Positions 10,995-22,450 are shown, counted from the first letter of the stretch. The stretch is 64,000 nt of DNA from Nicotiana tabacum (GCF_000715075.1 NC_134087.1:104261161-104325160), one strand, 5' to 3'. The notes: generated from the letters alone by a model not told the origin. A program made the numbers and translations.

Positions 10995-11284
10995 TGCGAG
11001 AGAGAGAGAGAGATAAGTGATGTAAACATAAGAATGGAAGGTTTGCTCGTCAGCTATCAGACCAATTAGGCTCTTCGAGCTTTAGAGGAATGCCCTGCAT
11101 GAACTATCTCATCAAGTTTTCTTTTTCCTATCACAGGCAACTGACAAAGCCGTGTTTGATTATCGTGCACATGCTCTGTTATAGCTTCATTCATGCACTA
11201 AATATTATAGATATTTACTATGATGCGACTCACTTTCTTACCCTTTATTACAAAATGTGTGATCATAAGCACACCTTTTGTAGC
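10995..11284. other. Non-coding stretch with a GA microsatellite
   Basis: Contains a short (GA)n run at 10998-11012 and otherwise no recognisable feature. Short frames on either strand lack any family signal. Confidence 0.35.
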
Positions 11285-11733
11285 TAAACTAAACTATGAC
11301 TTTACTGAACTTCTCAAACCTCTCCCTCAGGGATTGCTTCAATCCAAACATAGCTTTTTTCAATCCACATACTTTAATTGACTCCCCTTTCATTCCATAT
11401 CAATGTGTTATATCTATATACACCTCCTTGTTGAGTCCCTATGCAAGAAGGCATTTTTCACATTTAAATAATATAATAGTCATGATCGTTGTGTTGCCTA
11501 GGAAAGTAAGATTCTAATAGAAATGACATTTGCCTCTGTTCAAAGGGTCTCACCATAGTCTATTCCTTTGATTTTGAATCCTCTTGCGACTAATCTTGTT
11601 TTGTATCTCTCAATCTCCCCACTTGGCTGGATTTTCACTGTGTATACCCATTTATATTTAGATCCCACATATATAAAATCATTAGTATTATATTTATTAC
11701 ATGTATAAGGCAATGGCTGCAAATATTAGAACT
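11285..11733 (-). pseudogene. Decayed copia reverse-transcriptase fragment
   Basis: The minus strand reads [20 protein letters not shown] and [17 protein letters not shown] (about 11545-11665), the entry motif of Ty1/copia RT. Further pieces follow, including GLKQSLRERFEKFSKVI near 11290-11345, a later RT motif. The intervening catalytic part is scrambled or missing. The fragment is distinct in sequence from the copia element at 11734-32713, which inserted at its edge (duplication GAACT at 11729-11733). Upstream sequence should therefore continue at 32714, but no copia integrase is seen there, so the fragment was already truncated. Confidence 0.75.
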
Positions 11734-12001
11734 TGTTAGCAACCATGGATCTGAAGGTTGAGCTCAAGGAAGATGCCATACAAGAAAAGGCAACACATAG
11801 AGAATGGGAGAATCTAATTCTGTTATTTTGAAGAAATGAACAACCGTGTACCTATACATGAATGTATATCATATTTATAAAGAGCTGCAGTATAACTACT
11901 TCCTAAATACTGTGCTAACTAAATTAACTTCTAACCACAGTCTACAGTTAAGCTTCTAACTCTAGTAACTTATCAGCTTATCACTCTAACTCTACTTAAC
12001 A
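11734..12001 (-). repeat. 3' LTR of the copia element
   Basis: 268 bp, TGTTAAGTAG...GGTTGCTAACA on the minus strand. Compared with the 5' LTR it keeps an extra segment of about 30 bp (around 11868-11905) that contains the TATA box. Confidence 0.9.
11871..11880 (-). promoter_or_regulatory. TATA box in the copia 3' LTR
   Basis: The complement reads TTATAAATAT. The matching segment is absent from the 5' LTR at 32475-32713, so the copy that should drive genomic RNA lacks it. Confidence 0.45.
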
Positions 12002-12013
12002 CTCTCCCTCAAG
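12002..12013 (-). other. Polypurine tract of the copia element
   Basis: The complement reads CTTGAGGGAGAG directly before the 3' LTR. It is the plus-strand primer site for reverse transcription. Confidence 0.8.
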
Positions 12014-13002
12014 ATGATGGCTGATATATATTCTTCACTCCCAACTTTTTTAGCAAGTGATCATGTTGAAGCTTCCCAAGCTCTTTGTCAACAGATCTGC
12101 TAGCTGGTCTTTAGTATGCATATATTCTGTCTTCAGTATTCCTTGATAGAGTTTATCCCTAACAAAATGACAATCAATATCAATATGTTCAGTCTTTTCA
12201 TGGAAGATAGCTGCAATTTGTATAGCAACCTTACTATGACATATCAGGCTTATAGGCTACTGAATTCTGACTCCAAGCTCCTTGAACAACCCCACAAGCC
12301 AAGTAACTTATGTTGCATATGAGGCCATACTTCTAAAATCATCTTCAACTGAACTCCTGGACATATACATCTGTTTCTTTGATTTTTAGGATATCAATGC
12401 CTTTCTAAACTTGACCAAGTATCCTATAATTGACATCTTCGTCTCTACACGTTCTTCCAAATCAAAATCATAGTAGGCAACTAACTTGTTTGTACTTTCT
12501 GTAGGAATAAGAAACACCAAGCTAGGGGCCTCTTTGATATACCTCACTACTCCAAGAGCAGCTTCCATGTTTTACACCTTGGAGTAGTGCATATACTGAC
12601 TCAAGACCTGAACTGCAAAGGCAATATCTGGTCTAGTCATGGTAAGATATAGTAATCTTCCTACTAGTCTCTAATAGCAGTTAGGATTCTTAAGTGCTTA
12701 ATTACCTTCTTGTATGCCATTCTGAATGCATTTATCATACTCTATAGATGTGAGTTTTTGATTTAACTCTAATGGTGTAGCAGATGGTTTTGCACCACCC
12801 GGGCCTACTTCGGATATCAACTCCAGTGCATACTTCCTTTGACAAATAAAATTCTTTTTTTTACCTAGCATCACATAATAGCTTATTATTGTTCCCTATG
12901 ATCAATAGATCATTTACGTACACAAGGATGATAACTCTGTCACTATCAATTTCTTTGATGAACAATGAATTATCATAGTGGCTTTGTTTGAATCCTAGCT
13001 AC
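12014..13002 (-). pseudogene. Copia RT C-terminal part and RNase H, broken
   Basis: Reading the minus strand from 13002, RT resumes with GFKQSHYDNSLFIKE (about 12958-12997) and reaches YVNDLLIIG at about 12900-12930. The catalytic Y-V-D-D box thus has Asn for its first Asp, so RT would be inactive even in frame. RNase H follows: VVRYIKEAPSLVF and LVAYYDFDLEERV (about 12440-12560), then LICHSKVAIQIA and HEKTEHIDIDCHFVRDKL (about 12145-12245), and the copia end signature DQLADLLTKSLGKLQ (about 12068-12115). Several stops and frame changes interrupt it. The N-terminal half of RT is at 28919-29560, across the nested insertion. Confidence 0.88.
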
Positions 13003-13572
13003 AGAAGTGATATGTGTGGATTTTGACCACTAATTAGTACCTTCTTACTTTAGTTTTAGTCTGAAAGTGTTGATTTATGTTCCCAAAACTAATAAAAGTG
13101 TGCAAATTACAGGAATGTTGGAGATTTGGACTCTAATGAAGAAATCTAACTAAAAAGGAGTGTTCCGGTTCATAAGTCAAGAAGGGGCATAGCAGACCAA
13201 AAGAGTGGTCTGCATAAGTATTTCAGTAGCCGTAAAAGAAAGCTCGGACCGCATAATTCTCTCTGCGGCCGTAGATCTAGTATTGAAGCTCAGAAGTTGA
13301 TTGAAAAGAAGTGCATGCCGCACATAATTTGCACGGCTGCAGAATATAGTCGCACTGACAAGAATTCAAAAAGTTCAAAGAGTGTGCAAAATGACCAATA
13401 CCGAAGCCTTGCCAGAAGTGCAGACTGTACATAAAATTGTGCGACCGCAGATCAAATTGTGCGGCTGCAGAATCCCTCAAACTGCAGACTCGAGCAAAGT
13501 TCAGACCATACATGGAATTGTGCAGCCACAGAACCTCCCGAAGGGCATTTTAGTTAGTTAATTTTGGGCCAC

Positions 13573-13580
13573 TATAAATA
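13573..13580 (+). promoter_or_regulatory. TATA box in the left Athila-like LTR
   Basis: TATAAATA preceded by GGGCCAC; the mirror copy in the right LTR is at 27630-27637 (minus). Both lie in the same relative position, so this is probably the family promoter. Confidence 0.6.
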
Positions 13581-13947
13581 GACGGGAATCACTTTATAGG
13601 TCAAGTTTTGTAATTTTTTGAGCTGTAGTCGTTGTAGTTTACCACGTTTAGTAATTTGTGACCAGTTTGGGTTAAAAACACATTAGTTTATCATTTTAAT
13701 TTTGTATTATGGCTTTAATTAGTGTTTCTTCTTTATTTTCTTCTATTTCTACTATGAGTAGCTTGATATTTACTAGGGTTGTAACCCAACTCTATTGTGT
13801 AAACGGTATAGGTAATTAATCTAATACTTATTTATGATTGGGTATTTGTTATTTAGCCTTGTTCATGCTTTAATTTTAGAATTAATGGTTGCAAACATTG
13901 GTTCATGCCTTTTTGACTTGGTCTTTACTTAAGAAAGAGGGACTTAG

Positions 13948-14451
13948 TGTCACGTCCTTAGTCATTAACTAAGTACACGTGCGTCACTTGACAACTTGCT
14001 TACGATATTGCACAACTTTCTCACGTTCTTGCTATGCCAAGTCAGCCTTACTACACTCGAGATCTCTAAGAGAATGTTAGAAAGAACACACGAAAAATGT
14101 TAAAAGAAGCTTTGTATTAGAGAGAACATGAATTTTTTGCTTGGTGAATAAAAAATGACTGGCCCCTCTTTATATACTAGTCTCCTAGGGGCTACTGTGT
14201 AAATATTAATTATTACACAAGTCCTTAATATTTACAAGATAATGGCTTTCTCTGGAACTCTCTACAAATCTAGAAGATTCCAAGGACTTTCCTAGACAAT
14301 CCAAAGGGATCTAGGGTCTTCCTAAGGAAATGTCCATACTTCTCTAGAATATTCTCACAAATGCTAGCCTTCCTCTTATGTAAGCTTCCACATGGCATTA
14401 ATATATGCCAAATAGTGCCTATGTGGCATGATGAAATGGCGGGTCATCACA
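13948..14451 (-). repeat. 3' LTR of the nested chromovirus
   Basis: 504 bp, TG...CA on the minus strand. A TATA box candidate (TATATAAAG) is the complement of 14168-14176. It differs from the 5' LTR at many scattered positions, which implies an old insertion. Confidence 0.9.
14168..14176 (-). promoter_or_regulatory. TATA box in the chromovirus 3' LTR
   Basis: The complement reads TATATAAAG. The counterpart in the 5' LTR, complement of about 19171-19178, reads TATATAAA-like and would be the transcription-driving copy. Confidence 0.5.
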
Positions 14452-14464
14452 CTCTCCCCGACCT
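14452..14464 (-). other. Polypurine tract of the nested chromovirus
   Basis: The complement reads AGGTCGGGGAGAG and abuts the 3' LTR, as expected of a plus-strand primer. Confidence 0.7.
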
Positions 14465-14495
14465 AGTGTTGTAACGACCGCGATGCGATGTTGCT

Positions 14496-15530
14496 TCATA
14501 AACTCTCGGATCTTATCTTTGAATTGCTATAAGTCTTCATATCGTTCCCATGTGGCCTCTTCTGGTGATTTCCCCTTCTAATGGACGAGGAACAAAACGA
14601 TGGCTTTTTGCCCTTGTTTTTGCCTAGCCTGGTAATCCATGATAGCCTCAATCTCTCGATCATATGATACAGTGATAATAAGAGGCGCTCGACTTGATTG
14701 GCCCTACTCGGATCATACTTATCTTTATGATATGGCTTAAGCATGCAGGCATGGAAAAAAGGGTAGATATTAAGATACGATGGCATATCAAGCTTATATG
14801 AGTTCTTGCCTACCTTGGCAACTATATGAAATGGCCCCTTACACTTGCAAATCAGATTATGTTGCATGCCCTATGGACTCACTCCGCTACAAGTTATAAT
14901 AGAATTTCCCAATCTTTCTGATGCATTCGTATATGATGCCTCAAGTAGAATTCTAGTAAGGCATTGACCCATTCCATTTGTCCATCCGTATGTTGGTGGA
15001 AACTAGTAGAAAAGTGCAGTTCCGTGCCAAGTATGTCGAACAACTCTCTCCAAAAGTTCCTAGTAAAGTGGGGGGGTGGTTCTCGATCACTAATGATATG
15101 CCTTGGTAAGCCCCAATACTTTAACACGCTCTTAAAGAATAGCTTGGCGGCTTCCTTGGCTGTGCAACCCGATGAGGTGGCCATGAAGGCGGCATATTTA
15201 GAAAATCTATCTATGACCACCATAATAGTACCATAACCATCAGACTTCAGTAGGCAAGTGATAAAGTCCATAGTCACGCTCTCTCATGGACACTCTGCAA
15301 CTGGTAGTGGCCCCAAAAGTCCTCCGGGCTATTGTTGCTCAACCTTGTCTTGCTGGCATACAAGACAAGTTTGCACATAACACTCTATATCATCTTGCAT
15401 GTGTGGCCAATAATAGATTGACTCAACTAAGGTCCTAGTGCGATGTTGGCCTGGATGACTAGCCACATTATGTCATGACTCTCCATTTATGATCCGCCGT
15501 CTAATGTTTCCAAACTTAGGCACGTAGACC
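14496..15530 (-). pseudogene. Integrase and chromodomain of the nested chromovirus
   Basis: The DDE core reads MTMDFITCLL (first Asp, about 15245-15277), GLPRHIISDREPPPHFTRNF (second Asp, about 15060-15120) and a degraded Glu region TDGQMEWVNALLE (about 14945-14985). The zinc-binding N-terminus lies near 15350-15470, where a minus-strand frame holds the paired Cys and His positions. After a C-terminal stretch (KGPFHIVAKVGKNSYKLDMP, about 14785-14850), a chromodomain is readable in a shifted frame near 14530-14660: EAIMDYQARQKQGQKAIVLF then SPEEATWERYEDL. One Trp codon of the chromodomain has become TAG. Chromodomains direct integration to marked chromatin. Confidence 0.85.
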
Positions 15531-15586
15531 TACCGATCCGTGGTAAGTAATAGGTCGGCTTCTACCTAAAAACATCTCGTCTTGCT

Positions 15587-16790
15587 CTAGTTGGATAAAT
15601 CGATAAGCTGTTTGGCTACTGGATCACGCTGCATGCCTTCTTTTATAGCCTTGTGAATGTCCCAACTTACTGAAGTGATGGCAGCAAGCTCGGCTTCCCG
15701 TCTCAAAGCATCGGCTACAATGTTACCTTTTCTCGGCTTATATTCTAGCAGATAATCAAACTCGGCCAAGAAATCCTGCCACGTAGCCTATTTTGGCGTG
15801 AGCTTCTTCTACGTCTAAAAGTAGCTAGTAGCCACATTATCATTCTTCACCACGAACCTCAACCCGAGAAAATAATGTCGCCATGTATGAAGGCAATGCA
15901 CAATAGCAGTCATCTCCTTCTCTTGCATCGGTTAACATCGCTCCGTCTTATTAAACTTGCAGCTCTCAAATGTTATGTGATGCTTCTCCTGCATCACAAC
16001 ACCCCTAATGGCAAAGTCTGAGGCATCTGTGTGCACCTCAAATGTCTTGGCAAAGTCAGGTAATGCCAAGACTGGCTCCTCTGTTACAGCTGCTTTAAGG
16101 CCTTCAAACGCCTTTTGACAATGCTCCGTCCAACCCCATGGCTTGTTCTTCTTTAGCAACTCAGTCAATGGTGCAGCCTTTGTTGAGTAGTCACTGATGA
16201 ACCGAATAGTTGTTAACAAGGACAAGGAAGGATCTCAATTCAGTTACCTTTATATGTGCCTCCCACTCCTAGATAGCATATACCTTAGCCTCGTCCATGC
16301 GTAGCTCGCCATTGCTAATGACATGGCCTAAGAAGTGCACCTTTGATTGTGCAAACTCGCATTTCTCCCTCTTTATGTATAGCTCGTTATCTCGTAAGAC
16401 TTGAAAAACCTTCCTTAAGTGCTCCATGTGCTCCTCCAAGGTGTTTCTGTAGATGACTACCACGAACTGATCAAGGTAGAGATGGAAAATCTTGTTCATA
16501 AGGGTGCAAAATGTGGCTGGTGCATTGGTTAATCTGAAGGGCATCATCAATCACTCAAAGGCTCCATATCTCGTCACACATGTTGTCTTTGGCTCATCCC
16601 CTTCTGCAATGCGAACCTGGTAGTATCCATTGTGAAGATCCACCTTGGTAAAGTACTTGGCTTGCCCAAGTCTATCGAACAAGTTAGCAATAAGCGGGAT
16701 CGGGTACTTATTCTTCACTGTGACCTTATTAAGTGCTCGGTAGTCTATGCACAAGCGCAACGATCCATCCTTCTACTTCTATAACAATAC
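15587..16790 (-). pseudogene. RT and RNase H of the nested chromovirus, active site missing
   Basis: RT begins [20 protein letters not shown] (about 16700-16760) and continues with [20 protein letters not shown] and [15 protein letters not shown]. After LTNAPATFCTLMNKIF (about 16480-16530) the frame runs QFVVVIYRNTLEEHMEHLR (about 16420-16475). The Y-x-D-D box expected here is absent and the residues around it are missing in frame, so RT cannot bind its metals. RNase H follows (15932-16225, EVHTDASDFAIRGVVMQEK), then 15587-15769 ending in VADALRREAEL. The frame changes at about 16550, 16230 and 15900. Confidence 0.85.
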
Positions 16791-16949
16791 TGGTATGCCG
16801 AAAGGTGCCTTTGATGGGAAAATGTTACCAGCATCCAACAACTCTTTCAATTGTTTCCTGAGCTCCTCTAGTTCAGGCGGTGCCATACGATATGGGGCGA
16901 ATGCGGGTGGCTTAGCCTTTGGCTCCAACTCAATCTTGTGATCCACCTC

Positions 16950-17513
16950 TCACCTAGGAGGCAAATGCTTAGGCAACTCCTCGGGCATGACATCTCTATT
17001 TTGCTCAAACAACTCCTCTATGTAAGGTGGCAGTGTCTCTTGAAAACTCTTGTCTTCCTCTAGACTTGCAATGGTTGCCATGAACGTTGGCTCCCTCTTT
17101 TTGATCCCCTTGACAACCTGCATAGCTGAAAGTTTTTCTTGGCTCTGTCCGTGTGGCATAGTCAGTGTAGGTACCATGCAAGATCCTTCTCGCTCCATAA
17201 CCAAGAGACATTGGAGGTAGGGGTCAATCAATGTATGATAATGTCTGAAGAATTCTTGCCCCAATATGATGTCAAATATATCCATAGTGGTTACGGTAAA
17301 GTTTATCATACCTTTCCAAGTTTCTAATTTGATACCAACTTCATTAGCTACCCCGCGAGCATTTCGTACCTCAGCGTTCACGGTCTTGATGCGAGAGTTG
17401 GTTGGAGCAAGCTTCAATTCTAGTCTCTTTGCAGCAACCTCATTCACGAAGTTATGAGCTTCTCCAGTATCCACCATTGCACGAGCCGACTTGTTGTTGA
17501 TGGTGAGATCCAC
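16950..17513 (-). pseudogene. Aspartic protease of the nested chromovirus
   Basis: A 187-codon open stretch on the minus strand. ARAMVDTGEAHNFV near its start holds the D-T-G active site (about 17455-17485), followed by FDIILGQEFFRHYHTLIDP, the usual second half of a retropepsin, and a linker toward RT (LPPYIEELFEQNRDVMPEEL). The active site and fold look intact, which makes this the best-preserved domain of the element. It is separated from gag by a stop at about 17517-17537. Confidence 0.85.
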
Positions 17514-17537
17514 CTACTGATTTCCATTCTCGGTAGG

Positions 17538-18689
17538 TTAGATAGCTTGCTTTGTGACAGCTCCATATAATCCGATCATATCCAACTGTGCGGTTCCCAA
17601 AATCTCTCCTTGCGGCCGCTTCTTTCGTTCACAGACCATGGCACTGAGGCTCTTTAGGTCAGGATAATTTCTAAAGCCATGCAGCCTTCCGCATATATAG
17701 TATCCCTTCTTCACAACCTGCGACTTCTTCTTGGCATAGCCCTGACGGGCCACTCGACTTTTTGAAATCTTGAGTCTTGTGTATTGTTTTTGTATCTCCT
17801 TGCCTTTGCCACGGTCTCCCCCACCTTTGACATTGTTAATATTTGATTCATTGCCTTTGCCTTGGTCGTTCTTGTCATGCGTGAAATCCATCAATGATTC
17901 GGCTTCCACTATGGCTTGGTCTATATCCGTGACTTGCCGACGTTGTAACTCATGTTGAGCCCAATTTTGCAACCCATCCATGAAGCGGAACAACAAGTCA
18001 TCATTGTTCAGGTTGGGAATTTGAAGCATAAGGGTAGTGAACTGCTTGACATAGTCACATATGCTCCATGTTTTCTTCAACTCCCTAAGCTTTCGCCTTA
18101 CCTCGTACAAGATATTGTTTGGAAAGAACTGTCGCTTGAACTCAGTTTTGAACTGATCCCACGTGCTAATAGTACATAGACCTTTATCCACGTTGGTCAT
18201 CTTCCTTCCCCACCATAGCATGGAAATCTTTGAGAGGTACAACACGACAGTGTTGATCATGGCCTCGTCATCCCTCACTTTGCCATGCCTAAAGTAGTTC
18301 TCTAAGTGCTAAAGAAAGTTTTCCACTTCTTGTGCATCACGAACACCTTTGAACACCGGGGGTTTGAGAGCCTTGATCTTGGCCTCCCTCGTTACCACAA
18401 CATTGCTGGCTTCCTCGATCACGCCAGCATCAATATTCTTCTCGAGTGACTCTATCTTTGACTTCATAGCATCGATAGTACTCAAAGACTCCATGAGTCT
18501 GCACTCTAAGGCAGTGATGGTCTGCCTTAGTTCTATGTTAGACTGTGTACGTCCCTCCAAGTCATTTCGGATACTCTCAATCTCTTCAAGAGTGTGACCC
18601 TCAAGAACGCTAAGGGTTCCTTCTACCTTCCCCAAGCGTTGGCCAAAGATCTCCACGGCATCCATCCCTGCATTCATCTTCATCACCAC
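17538..18689 (-). pseudogene. Gag of the nested chromovirus
   Basis: Two minus-strand pieces. 18309-18689 starts MVMKMNAGMDAVEIFGQRLG and carries a heptad-like coiled coil (RQTITALECRLMESLSTIDA). 17538-18278 covers the capsid part (DQFKTEFKRQFFPNNILYEV, about 18110-18175) and the nucleic-acid-binding end. The zinc knuckle near 17680-17715 reads YYICGRLHGFRNYP: both outer Cys positions are Tyr, so it cannot bind zinc. A stop at about 18307-18309 separates the two pieces. The start is chosen as the first Met after the leader; an earlier start cannot be excluded because stops lie upstream. Confidence 0.8.
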
Positions 18690-18935
18690 TCTTTATCGAG
18701 CGAGACGTCCTCGGGCAGGACCTCCCCTTCACCCTCTCTCACCTCAATGGCAGATGGTTCTTGGTATTTAATCCCTTCATTTGACACAACCTCAGGTAGC
18801 ATATCCTAGCTCTTATTAGTGGCGTTACTCTTTCTGCTATGACCCATCCTGCTAGTAGAATCCTGGATGATGTTCGCTTGGGTGTTGGTAGTGTTAATTT
18901 CTTCGTCGTTCGTCATTCCCTTAGTTGTAACCTTT

Positions 18936-18947
18936 GCTCTGATACTA
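18936..18947 (-). other. Primer-binding site of the nested chromovirus
   Basis: The complement reads TAGTATCAGAGC, one base away from the TGGTATCAGAGC initiator-methionine tRNA site, three bases from the 5' LTR edge at 18951. Confidence 0.8.
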
Positions 18948-18950
18948 AGT

Positions 18951-19454
18951 TGTCACATACTTAGTTGTTAACTAAGTACACGTGCGACACTTGACAAATT
19001 TCTCATGATCTTGCACAACTTGCTCATGTTGTTGCTATGCCAAGTCAGCCTTACTACACTCAAGATCGCTAAGAGAATGGTAGAAAGAACATAAGAGAAT
19101 TGTTAAAGAAAACTTTGTATTAGAGAGAACTTGAATTTTTTGCTTGGTGAATTACAAATGAACGTCCCCTATTTATATACTAGTCTCCTAGGGGCTAGTG
19201 TGTAAATATTAATTGCTACACAAATCCTTAATATTTACAATATAAGGGCTTTTTCTAGAACTCTCTACAAACCTAGAAGATTCCAAGGACTTTCTTAGCA
19301 AATCCAAAGGGATCTAGGGTCTTCCTAAGGAAATGTCCATACTTCTCTAGAATCTTCTCACAAATGCTAGTCTTCCTCTTATGTAAACTTCCACAAGGCA
19401 TTAATATATGCCAAATGATGCCTATGTGGCATGATGACATGGAAGGTCATCACA
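18951..19454 (-). repeat. 5' LTR of the nested chromovirus
   Basis: 504 bp, the same length as the 3' LTR, TG...CA. It is followed by the CTTAG target duplicate at 19455-19459. Confidence 0.9.
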
Positions 19455-20023
19455 CTTAGTCTAGAAAAACTTGGCTAACAAGAAATTGGGCTAGTTAAGG
19501 ATTTTGACTAGCCTTATTAAAGGGTTTGAACTAGAGATAGGGAAAACCCGACTTGAGGTCATATCAAATATTTATCTTGAGACACATTTTGGGTTTGATA
19601 AAGCCAAATTGGGAAATGTTACTTTATGACCGAGAGGTATCGAGTGGGTAACTTAGAGTTGAGAGCTATAATACACCTCAAGCACTAAAATAAGTATTAA
19701 CATAATTAACCCATTAAGCTAACACCTAGGTGAATGTTACATCCCTAGGCCTTTTACCTATTTGAAAACAACGAAAAAGAATTAATCAATCTCTAGTTTT
19801 ATTTCTCTAAGTAATCATTGATAGTATAGTTTATAAAAGTAATTTGCAAAACCATCCTGTTTGGAAGTGTATTTAAGCTATTTCTTCTACACTCATCAAG
19901 TGTGCACTATAACACCCATACTTAGCTCCATGAGAAAATCGATCTTGACTCATAGTTGGGTACTATTCTTCCAATGACCTCTTTCACTCGTTATTGAGTG
20001 TGGATTGGGAGTGGATCAATTTT

Positions 20024-20041
20024 TGGTGTTGTTGCCAGGGA
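20024..20041 (+). other. Primer-binding site of the left Athila-like unit
   Basis: TGGTGTTGTTGCCAGGGA six bases after the LTR end. It resembles the Asp-tRNA-type site of Athila elements (TGGCGCCGTTGCCGGGGA) with C-to-T and G-to-A changes. Confidence 0.7.
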
Positions 20042-20139
20042 GATTAAAATGATGTTAGCTATATATTTGAGTGTGTTTATTTGAATATCTTCTTTCCCTT
20101 CCGTGTTACTAACTTATTTAAGAAATCTTAGGTACAATC

Positions 20140-22020
20140 ATGGCAAACGATGAGCTCGGAAATATGCCTTTGGCGGACTTGGACAGCGAGGAGGAACAAC
20201 TCGATGAGGTACCTCAAGAGCCACAAGCTAATCGGAGAGGCCGAGTACTACAAGACAATGTGCCCGTTACACCCTCACCTCCACCACGAGCGGCTCAACA
20301 CCAGATATTTCCCAATGAAGTTTATGCTAGTGTTATAATCCCTCCAAGTATTAGGGCGAGTAACTTTCAAATCACCAACTTGATGCTCACATACTTGAGA
20401 AACGGGGTTTCTTCACCGGTGCACCAAACCAAAATATTTACAAACATTTGAAGGGCTTTGTGGATACATGTTGGGGGAGCAAGAAACGAATGTTTTTGAG
20501 GATGCATTGAGGCTAAGACTTTTTTCCTTCTCTCTACTGGGGAAAGCTTTTGATGGGTTGGAATATTTGCTGAACCATTCAATTTACACTTGGGATGAGT
20601 TGGCAGCCAAGTTCATCACTAATATTTTTCTCTCCTAGACATATGGCTACACTTCGAGATGAGATCCTGGCATTGAAACAAGAACCGAATGAGCCACTAC
20701 ACAAAATTTGGGAGCTATATAGAACAACAGTTAAAGAATGTCCCAATAACTATATGATGAAAAACATGTTGCAACAAACCTTTTATCGTAGGATTAACAT
20801 AACCGACCAATGTACAATAAATCGGCTAGCTGGTGGGAACTTTATGACTACGCCTTATGCGGAGGCGTTTGACATCCTAGATATGATGGTGGAGACGTCA
20901 TCAGCTTGACAATATCGGGCAAATGTCCCACAAGGTGATCCGAATCTGATCCACCTTCACAAAGAGTTGCAAGACTATGGGCAAGCCATTGTTGAATTGA
21001 CCACTACCATGACTCAACTAGTAAAGGCCCAACTCAATTAAGTGCAAGTTCCTAAGCAAGTTCACGCTATGGAGGGAGTTAATATTTGGTAAATAAGAAG
21101 AAGACCAAGGGTACACATATGTAAACCCGAGTGGAGAACTATGTGCAAGATGATGACGGTTTTAATCAAGATTATTCTTATAATGAGCAAGAGGAAGAAG
21201 TGCAATATGTGAATAATTTTCAAGAGCAAAGAAACAACTTCCAAGGTCCAAACCAACAACAATGGAGACCATGAAATAACCATGACAATTGGAGTTCTAA
21301 CAATCAAGGAAATTGGAGTGGAATCAACTGAGGAAATTGGGGAGGCAACAACCAAGGTGGTTGGGGAAACAATCAAGGCAACCCGAGGTTAGGTTTTCAA
21401 AGGCCTCCAATATATCAACATCCGAGCAACCCATCTCCTTATCCTTTCCATCGTTCAAGTTCTTTAAATAATGAGATGGGACGTATTGAGAATATGTTAA
21501 AACAAATGATGGAAAAGAATGCCGATTAGGATGACCAACTTGCCTCACACAACACATTAATCCACAATCTAGACGTTTAAATGGGGTAAATCTCTCAAGC
21601 TCTAAATTCTCATCCTAAGGGTACACTACCAAGTGACACGGTGGTGAACCCAAAGGGTGCTAACAATACGAGGCATGATATGGCTGTTATCATAAGAAGT
21701 GGAAGAGTCAAGAATGCACCCACCTCAAGTGAAAGGAGACTTGTCGATGATGACCAAGTGATGCAAGAAGAAGATATCCTGAATAATGTTGTTCAAGACA
21801 ATGAGGATGTTCAGATTGGTATTGATGATAGTATGGAAGAGACTCAAGAGGAGGTGAACCCGTATAGAGAGCACATCATTGACATACTGAACCAGTAGTG
21901 TAAAAGGCGAGGGCACCATTGCCTAAGCCTCCACCTCCATAAACTCAAAGACTTGTCAAGAAAAATGGTGAGAATCAATTCAAAGAGTTCTTCAATCAAT
22001 GTGGCATTGGTAGAAGCTTT
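20140..22020 (+). pseudogene. Gag of the left Athila-like unit, broken
   Basis: The frame starts MANDELGNMPLADLDSEEEQ (20140). It is followed by SNFQITNLMLTYLRNGVSSP and, after a frameshift near 20450, by the capsid core LRDEILALKQEPNEPLHKIW (about 20655-20715) and TFYRRINITDQCTINRLAGG. Later pieces (21641-21898) read MVNPKGANNTRHDMAVIIRS. The same protein in a less broken form is encoded on the minus strand at 24600-26583 with about 90 % similar DNA over the stretches I compared. Gln/Asn-rich middle parts (21170-21400) are scrambled by stops. Confidence 0.82.
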
Positions 22021-22450
22021 AGAACAAATGCCCGGTTATGCAAAGTTTATGAAAGATCTTGTGACAAGAAGCAGTCGATGAATTTTGAGACTATAAAAGC
22101 CACTCATCAAGTAAGTGCGATTGTTCATTCAATGGCTCCTAAGTTGGAAGATCACAGTGTTTTCACAATTCCTTATACAATTGGAAGTCCCGAGTTTTCT
22201 AAGACTCTTTGTGTTCTTGGGGAAAATATAAATTTGTTGCCCTGTTCGATTTTCAAGACTTTGGATATTGAGCAACCAAAACCCACTTCTATGAGATTGC
22301 AAATGGCGGATCGTACCATGAAGAGACTGTTAGGTGTGATTGAAGATGTTTTGGTCCGGGTTGATAAATTCATTCTTCCGACAAACTTTGTTATTCTAGA
22401 TTGTGAAGTTTATTATGAAGTGCTGATCATTCTTGGGAGACCTTTCCTTC
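22021..22450 (+). pseudogene. Protease of the left Athila-like unit, cut at the inversion junction
   Basis: Plus-strand frame 22078-22450 reads FTIPYTIGSPEFSKTLCVLG, then LPCSIFKTLDIEQPKPTSMR and FVILDCEVYYEVLIILGRPF. This matches the mirror copy at 24160-24519. The expected D-x-G active-site region is altered (LGENINLLP here, LGTSKNLMP in the mirror copy; both have Gly where the Asp is expected). Right after GRPFL the frame enters antisense integrase sequence, which marks the tail-to-tail join at about 22450. Confidence 0.8.

Larger units (their letters stand above)
13948..19454 (-). mobile_element. Nested chromovirus (Ty3/gypsy), 5.5 kb
   Basis: Two LTRs of exactly 504 bp (13948-14451 and 18951-19454) frame a minus-strand gag-protease-RT-RNase H-integrase-chromodomain order. 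A perfect CTTAG duplication flanks it (13943-13947 and 19455-19459), and the Athila-like LTR resumes exactly afterwards. The integrase ends in a chromodomain, which defines chromoviruses. The short LTRs and coiled-coil gag would suit the Galadriel/Reina side of the group, but I cannot fix the clade. It is the youngest of the three nested elements, yet already inactive, with stops, frameshifts and a missing RT active site. Confidence 0.92.
13008..20018 (+). repeat. Left LTR of the Athila-like insertion, split by a chromovirus
   Basis: The LTR starts TGATATGTGTGG at 13008 directly after the AGAAG duplication and ends GGATCA at 20018, just before the primer site. The chromovirus at 13948-19454 and its CTTAG duplicate interrupt it, leaving about 1.5 kb, equal to the right-hand LTR (26707-28220). 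It carries a block of GTGCGGCTGCAGA-type palindromic words at 13220-13530. Confidence 0.85.
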
